Source: DATDOY01 sp035293045
Lineage (GTDB): Bacteria; Actinomycetota; Acidimicrobiia; IMCC26256; JACPCJ01
NCBI GenBank assembly: GCA_035293045.1
Contig: DATDOY010000083.1
Location: 1-35,868, forward strand
Direction: 5' to 3'
DNA length: 35,868 nucleotides
Made by a program: the position numbers and the translations under genes. Positions 32,801-35,868 of this stretch are shown in pieces. Numbering within the stretch: position 1 is the stretch's first letter; every line of letters begins with the position of its first letter. Below the pieces are notes generated by a model. The model saw nothing but the letters and a program-made list of their open reading frames with translations, had not been told where the DNA came from and ran no database searches.

Positions 32801-33367
32801 CTCATGGGCGCGCAGCGTTCGCTGGCCCGCCACACCGACTCCACCCTCACCGAACTCCGTGAACTTCACGACGGCGAGATGCGGGTCGTCGGCGGCGTCG
32901 TCACCGGCTACAAGTCGCGCTACACGAAGCGAGGCGACCTCATGGCCACCTTCATGCTCGAGGATCTCGAAGCCGCGGTGGAGGTCATGGTCTTTCCCAA
33001 GACGATGCTGGAGTATGGGCACCTCCTCGAAGAGGACGCCATCGTGTGCGTCCGGGCCCGGCTCGATCTGAGGGAAGAGACGCCCAAGCTGATCGCCATC
33101 GAGGTGCAGCGTCCCGAGATCACCCAGGACGACGCCGTTCGACCCGTCGTGTTGCGCATTCCCGTCGGGTGGGTGACCGGCACCAACATCGACGGGCTCA
33201 AGGAGCTGCTTTCACGCCATCCCGGCGAGTCGCCGGTGATCGTCCACCTTCAAAACAACGGCAACACGACCAAACTCCGCTTCGGCGACGGCTTCCGGGT
33301 CGACCCTGGTTCGGGAATCCTCGGCGAAGTCCGGGTTCTCCTGGGGCCCGACTGCATCCTGGCGTAG
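29855..33367 (+). CDS. dnaE: DnaE, replicative DNA polymerase III alpha subunit
   Basis: A 1170-residue C-family polymerase, the chromosomal replicase. The N-terminal PHP domain opens at once with HLHLHTEYSMLDGA (7-20). In actinobacterial DnaE1 this domain can be a proofreading exonuclease; GITDHGNMYGVLDF is part of that metal site. The palm carries the catalytic aspartates D400 and D402 (PDIDMDFDERYR) and D573 (KMDFLGLRNL). The fingers/HhH region includes FGYGLVAYQTAFLKARYPVEYLAALL, and the OB fold MRVVGGVVTGYKSRYTKRGDLMATF. GTG 29855 follows AGGAAGGG; an upstream in-frame start at 29747 is rejected. Length fits DnaE1 rather than the shorter mutasome DnaE2. The stop lies inside a palindrome. 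Confidence 0.97.
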   Translation: MPDSFVHLHLHTEYSMLDGAARIDDVVEAAVRDGQPAIGITDHGNMYGVLDFYKAARDAGVKPVIGMEAYFVTWPRQERRPREDENRRFHLLLLAETTQGYKNLIQISSRAYLEGFHYKPRVDWELLETFHEGLIATSGCLGGLVCQELLAGDFNAALAAAGRYQDILGRDNFFIEIQDHGIADQLRVNPHLVEIAAKLNAPLLATNDLHYVHQEDSEAHDALLCVQTGALRADPKRFKFDGDQFWLKPAAAMRDLFSDHPEACDNTLLVAERASVEIEFGNPVLPYFEVPDGHDENSYLREITYEGARRRYGESLPVEVTERIDFELGVIRDMGFPGYFLVVWDLIRYAKERGIRVGPGRGSAAGSCVAYCLRITDLDPIRYDLLFERFLNPGRKAMPDIDMDFDERYRGEMIRYAAERYGEDRVAQIVTFSTIKARAAVRDASRVLGFQYSVGDKIAKAMPPLIMGRDTPLRACLEKLPGFEDGYKMADQLRQMYHEDPDAKAVIDVAKGLEGLRRQDGIHAAAVVITRDPLTEYLPVQRKPEPGGDLSDAPVVTQYEMHGVEDLGLLKMDFLGLRNLSVIERALELIQSSSGERVDIDAVPLDDEATFEMLRRGESIGVFQLEGGPMRALMRSLAPTSFEDICALVALYRPGPMAANMHTDYADRKNGRKPVEYDHPDLEDVLGDTYGLMIYQEKLMRVAQKLAGYSLEEADNLRKACAKKKRDLIAKERDHFVAGCERTGYGRAIGERLFDIIEPFADYAFPKAHAFGYGLVAYQTAFLKARYPVEYLAALLTSVKGDKDRSAVYLNECRSNGIPVLVPDVNRSESDFAVYEESGRRVITFGLSAVRNVGEGLVALVVTEREANGPFTDFHDFCDRVDPSVLNKRALESLIKAGAFDSLGHARRGLLLVFEQIVDQALSRRRERDAGVMNLFDVGAESSPDLAPAFDEAVVIPDDEFDKSQRLVFEKEMLGLYVSDHPLMGAQRSLARHTDSTLTELRELHDGEMRVVGGVVTGYKSRYTKRGDLMATFMLEDLEAAVEVMVFPKTMLEYGHLLEEDAIVCVRARLDLREETPKLIAIEVQRPEITQDDAVRPVVLRIPVGWVTGTNIDGLKELLSRHPGESPVIVHLQNNGNTTKLRFGDGFRVDPGSGILGEVRVLLGPDCILA

Positions 33368-33393
33368 CGCCGTTTCTTGGGCGGCGCTACGCC
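33361..33393 (+). terminator. 12-bp perfect hairpin spanning the dnaE stop codon
   Basis: GGCGTAGCGCCG (33361-33372) and CGGCGCTACGCC (33382-33393) are exact inverse arms around a nine-base loop TTTCTTGGG. The dnaE stop TAG (33365-33367) is inside the left arm. No T run follows. The next gene is on the same strand with its own promoter-like sequence, so termination or 3'-end protection of dnaE mRNA is plausible. Confidence 0.6.
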
Positions 33394-33432
33394 GCATAGC
33401 CGAAACGATCGCGTCGTGCAACCGGCCCCGCG

Positions 33433-33462
33433 TTGTTCTCGGACGCGGAAATCGGCAACAAT
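33433..33462 (+). promoter_or_regulatory. possible promoter for the 221-residue unknown gene
   Basis: TTGTTC (33433-33438), 18 bases, AACAAT (33457-33462), ten bases before ATG 33472 with no ribosome site. It lies just after the dnaE hairpin, where a new transcript would be needed. Hexamers are imperfect. Confidence 0.35.
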
Positions 33463-33471
33463 CTCTTGCCC

Positions 33472-34137
33472 ATGAGGATCGATTCGCGTGACTCGGACAC
33501 CCTGAAGCCGCCCGAACTCGACGAGCTCGGGCAGCTCCTGACCAAGAGCGACCTCGGGATCGAAGACGCCGAGCTCGACTTCCAGGTCGAGACGTTCCCC
33601 CTTGTCGTGACCGCCCAGTCGGACGACGACGCCTTCGCGGGGTTCCTGTTCGGCTCCCTGGAGCGAATTGGCGGGACGCCCTGCATTCTCTGGGGGTTGG
33701 GCTCGTCGCTCCCGGGCCGACCCGCCAAAAAGACCCTGGCCGGCATGGCCGAGGAACTCCATCGCCGGGCGGCGATCACCTTCCCCGACGAGGACGTGCT
33801 CGTCGGCGGTCGGTTCGCCCAGCCTTCGGCGTACACCTTGCTCGACGGCCTCGCTGACCGCGTGCCCCGTCCCGACCACAAGCCGTCGGGGGAGGAGCGG
33901 GCCTGGGGCCGCCGCCTCGCCAAGCGCTTCGGCTGCGAGGACCGCTATGACGACCAGAGTTTCTGCGTGGCGCCCAAGAAGGTGCGCGAGCCGAGCGTCG
34001 ACGCCGTGGTCTTGAACGGCACCCTGCCCAAGGTGGCGTCCAAGGTGTTCGACGAGCTGAAGCCCGCCGATGGGGCGGCGATCATCGCCTTCGGATGGGC
34101 GAGCGCCGAAAGCCTCGCCAACCGTCTCAGCCAGTAG
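33472..34137 (+). CDS. unrecognised 221-residue cytoplasmic protein
   Basis: I do not recognise this protein. It has no signal peptide or membrane segment. A central block (FPLVVTAQSDDDAFAGFLFGSLERIGGTPCILWGLGSSLPG) has alternating strand-helix-strand hydrophobicity reminiscent of GNAT-like folds, but the acetyl-CoA motif is not clear. A later block ERAWGRRLAKRFGCEDRYDDQSFCVAPKKVREP is charged, and the C-terminus is AIIAFGWASAESLANRLSQ. Two cysteines only. ATG 33472 is preferred over an in-frame ATG at 33433 because the latter would overlap the promoter-like sequence. It is followed after 13 bases by the AarF-like gene, so the two may be co-transcribed. Confidence 0.78.
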   Translation: MRIDSRDSDTLKPPELDELGQLLTKSDLGIEDAELDFQVETFPLVVTAQSDDDAFAGFLFGSLERIGGTPCILWGLGSSLPGRPAKKTLAGMAEELHRRAAITFPDEDVLVGGRFAQPSAYTLLDGLADRVPRPDHKPSGEERAWGRRLAKRFGCEDRYDDQSFCVAPKKVREPSVDAVVLNGTLPKVASKVFDELKPADGAAIIAFGWASAESLANRLSQ

Positions 34138-34150
34138 CCGAGCGCCCGTC

Positions 34151-35638
34151 GTGAGCCGCCGCGGACGCCGTGTGGTCACGGCGCTCGCCATCGGGGCCGC
34201 CGCCTACGCCGGCTGGCGCGCCCTCCGGCGTGCGGGGTCGCCCGACGCGTCGAAAAACGGCGGTCGCGCTCGGAGCAACGGCTCGGGGCTTCCCTCCGGT
34301 CGCGTGGAGCGGACGGCGCGTCTCGCCAAGGTATCGACGCGCACCGCGGCCAACCTCGCCGTCACCAAGGCCAAGTCGGTCGGCAAGGACGAGGATCAGC
34401 GGGCCGTCCTCGAAGAGGAGTTCCACCTCCGAACGGCCGAGCAGGTCATGGGCGTCATGGGGGAGATGAAGGGCGCCCTCATGAAGATCGGCCAGATGAT
34501 GTCGTTCATCGACACCGGGCTGCCCGAGCCGTACCGGATGGCGCTGGCCTCGCTGCAGGCCGACGCTCCGCCGATGGCACCCGAGCTCGTCGCCGAGACC
34601 CTCGAGGCGGAGTTCGGCGCGCCGCCCGAGCGGCTCTTCGACGAGTGGAGTCCCTCGCCTCTCGCCGCGGCGTCGATCGGCCAGGTGCATGCGGCGCGCC
34701 TCAAGACCGGAGAGGACGTCGTCGTCAAAGTCCAGTATCCGGGCGTCGCTGACGCCATCAAGAGCGACCTCGACAACGCCGACATGCTCGCCACCATGAT
34801 GCGCGCCATCTATCCGAACCTCGAGCCGGGGCCGGTGATCGACGAGATGCGCGAGCGCATCGGCGAAGAGCTCGACTACTCCGCCGAGATCAAGAACCAG
34901 CTCGCCTTCCTCGACCTCTACCGCGGCCACCCATTCATCCATATCCCCGAGGTGTATCCCGAGCACTCCACCAGGAGGGTGCTCACCATGGAGCGATCGG
35001 GAGGCCATCGCTGGGCGCGCGCGGTCGAGGCGTCACCGGACCTCAAGCAGCGCTGGGCCGAGGTGGTGTTCCGGTACGTGTTCGGCACGATCAACCGCTG
35101 GCACATGTTCAACGGCGATCCCCACCCCGGCAACTACCTGTTCCACGACGACGGCACCGTGACGTTCCTCGACTACGGATGCATCAAACACTTCACCGAG
35201 GAGCACATGGCCAAGCAACGGGCGATGCTCCACGCCGAGTGGGACAACGACGGCGCGACGATGCGCCGCCACCTCGTCGAGTTCGGGTTTTTGAAGGCCA
35301 ACGACCCGACGCCGCCCGAGCGCCTCGTGGAGTGGTGGCAGACCTGGGATCAGCCGATCCTCTCGGACGAGTTCGAGTACACGGCCGAGTTCGCCGAGGC
35401 GGCCGCCAAGGCCAACTTCGACCCGACCAGCGAGTGGTACGAGATCGGGAAGCGCTTCAACCTTCCCAAGGATTTCGTGTTCCTCACGCGGATCAACCTC
35501 GGGCTGAACTCGATCTTCGCCGGCCTCGGCGCGCGCAACTGCTGGCGGGCGATCGGCAAGGAATGGTGGGAGGGGGCCCCGCCGGCCACCGAGCTGGGCC
35601 GCCTCGACGCCGAGTTCTTCGCGTCTGTGGCGCGTTAG
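34151..35638 (+). CDS. AarF/UbiB (ABC1/ADCK) family atypical kinase
   Basis: A 495-residue member of the UbiB/AarF protein-kinase-like family; relatives support ubiquinone or menaquinone metabolism or lipid handling, and many have ATPase rather than protein kinase activity. Family marks are KIGQ (112-115) in MKIGQMMSFIDTGLP, the Ala-rich nucleotide loop LAAASIGQVHAA, the lysine K193 in VVVKVQYPG, the catalytic-loop GDPHPGN (D323) and FLDYG (D341). One hydrophobic segment near the N-terminus (VVTALAIGAAAYAGW) may anchor it. GTG 34151 is used; an in-frame ATG at 34070 would overlap the upstream gene. The last codons and stop lie inside a 24-bp palindrome. Confidence 0.92.
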   Translation: MSRRGRRVVTALAIGAAAYAGWRALRRAGSPDASKNGGRARSNGSGLPSGRVERTARLAKVSTRTAANLAVTKAKSVGKDEDQRAVLEEEFHLRTAEQVMGVMGEMKGALMKIGQMMSFIDTGLPEPYRMALASLQADAPPMAPELVAETLEAEFGAPPERLFDEWSPSPLAAASIGQVHAARLKTGEDVVVKVQYPGVADAIKSDLDNADMLATMMRAIYPNLEPGPVIDEMRERIGEELDYSAEIKNQLAFLDLYRGHPFIHIPEVYPEHSTRRVLTMERSGGHRWARAVEASPDLKQRWAEVVFRYVFGTINRWHMFNGDPHPGNYLFHDDGTVTFLDYGCIKHFTEEHMAKQRAMLHAEWDNDGATMRRHLVEFGFLKANDPTPPERLVEWWQTWDQPILSDEFEYTAEFAEAAAKANFDPTSEWYEIGKRFNLPKDFVFLTRINLGLNSIFAGLGARNCWRAIGKEWWEGAPPATELGRLDAEFFASVAR

Positions 35639-35672
35639 CGGGGACATACCCCGCTAACGCGCCACAGACGCG
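35620..35672. terminator. 24-bp perfect palindrome holding both convergent stop codons
   Basis: Bases 35620-35643 are the exact inverse of 35649-35672, with loop ACATA (35644-35648). The stop of the AarF-like gene (TAG 35636-35638) is in the left arm, and the stop of the - strand gene (35654-35656) is in the right arm. Both genes therefore end A-S-V-A-R-stop with the same codons. There is no T run. A bidirectional terminator shared by both genes is the simplest reading. Confidence 0.8.
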
Positions 35673-35868
35673 GAAGGGTCCGCCGGCCTGATCGAGGGCC
35701 GGCGGATGTCGAGGCGGGTGGCCGGGGGAGTGAAGCAACCGACGGCGGCTGCGACGGCCTGATCGAGCGACATCCGCGCCCCCGCCGCCCAGGCCCGCTC
35801 GAACGCATCGTCGCCGAGCGCGGCGCGTACCTCTGCGAGGTCGGCGGAGTAGGTCGGATTTACCTCGG
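35654..35868 (-). CDS. C-terminal end of a large regulator-like protein (partial)
   Basis: The - strand frame ending at TAG 35656-35654 is open to the window edge (71 codons) and has no start here. It reads EVNPTYSADLAEVRAALGDD, then AFERAWAAGARMSLDQAVAAA, then a Pro/Arg tail ending PSASVAR. The AALGDDAFERAWAAGARMSLDQAV stretch resembles the C-terminus of large actinobacterial ATPase/TPR regulators or cyclase-linked LuxR-type proteins, where a similar LGEEAF-AAWAxG-LSLEEA pattern closes the protein. That match is from memory. The gene is convergent with the AarF-like gene. Confidence 0.6.
   Translation of the reverse strand, partial: EVNPTYSADLAEVRAALGDDAFERAWAAGARMSLDQAVAAAVGCFTPPATRLDIRRPSIRPADPSASVAR

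Noticed and set aside
29570..33022. 1150-codon open frame on the - strand opposite dnaE
   Set aside because: High-G+C shadow of a clear DnaE; the product is low-complexity His/Glu/Val/Arg text with no motifs. Other long antisense frames (for example 9976-11823, 11361-13340, 4913-6511 on the - strand and 20410-22356 on the + strand) are rejected for the same reason.
35600..35690. Fold-back sequencing or assembly artefact
   Set aside because: Sequence similarity stops cleanly at the 24-bp arms, and the - strand side continues as an unrelated coding frame with a sensible C-terminus. Not fully excluded without reads.
1..35868. CRISPR arrays, tRNAs, insertion sequences, prophage or a defence island
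   Set aside because: None seen on either strand. Codon use and gene order look like ordinary core chromosome throughout.

Overview
This 35.9 kb window is dense, G+C-rich bacterial chromosome (about two thirds G+C or more by eye). It reads as a single, mostly + strand division and cell-wall (dcw) neighbourhood of an actinobacterium. The gene order rsmH-ftsL-ftsI-murE-murF-mraY-murD-ftsW-murG-murC-murB-ftsQ-ftsZ-pgeF-yggS-sepF-yggT-divIVA, the absence of ftsA, the presence of sepF and divIVA, the DNPR (meso-DAP) motif in MurE and the actinobacterial-type IleRS all point that way. murB lying inside the cluster and the Lys/Ala-rich tails fit a deep-branching actinobacterium such as an Acidimicrobiia member. 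That lineage placement is inference; the window has no rRNA.

Positions 1-13274 hold the tail of rsmH and eleven genes for peptidoglycan precursor synthesis and septal synthesis. Most junctions overlap by 4-10 bases (ATGA, GTGA or TTGA), so this is almost certainly one translationally coupled operon. Positions 13275-13480 form a regulatory break with a possible terminator, a good promoter and two hairpins in the ftsZ leader. Positions 13481-18074 hold ftsZ, pgeF, yggS, sepF, yggT and divIVA. Next comes an unrecognised membrane protein with a duplicated acidic module and a histone-H1-like Lys/Ala tail (18148-18984). It is convergent with ileS (19030-22206, - strand).

From 22214 the + strand resumes: a DUF167 protein, a TraR/DksA-type zinc-finger protein with an H1-like N-terminus, lspA, an RluD-type pseudouridine synthase, and a one-helix unknown protein coupled to it. 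A - strand Rrf2 regulator follows, then a phosphodiesterase convergent with a NUDIX hydrolase, a multi-pass orphan histidine kinase, the replicative polymerase dnaE, an unknown 221-residue protein and an AarF/UbiB-type kinase-like protein. The window ends in the C-terminus of a - strand gene whose stop codon lies in the same long palindrome as the aarF-like stop.

No stretch over about 300 bases lacks a gene. I saw no tRNA, rRNA, CRISPR array, insertion sequence, phage gene or riboswitch I could defend. The window is mainly housekeeping. The least explained parts are the TM-repeat-H1-tail protein beside divIVA, long palindromes containing stop codons (dnaE, aarF-like), the inverted repeat with DnaA-box-like arms in the dnaE leader, the ftsZ leader, a tiny coupled ORF before murD, and several starts that look leaderless. 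All residue positions and motif calls come from reading the sequence; no database search was run.
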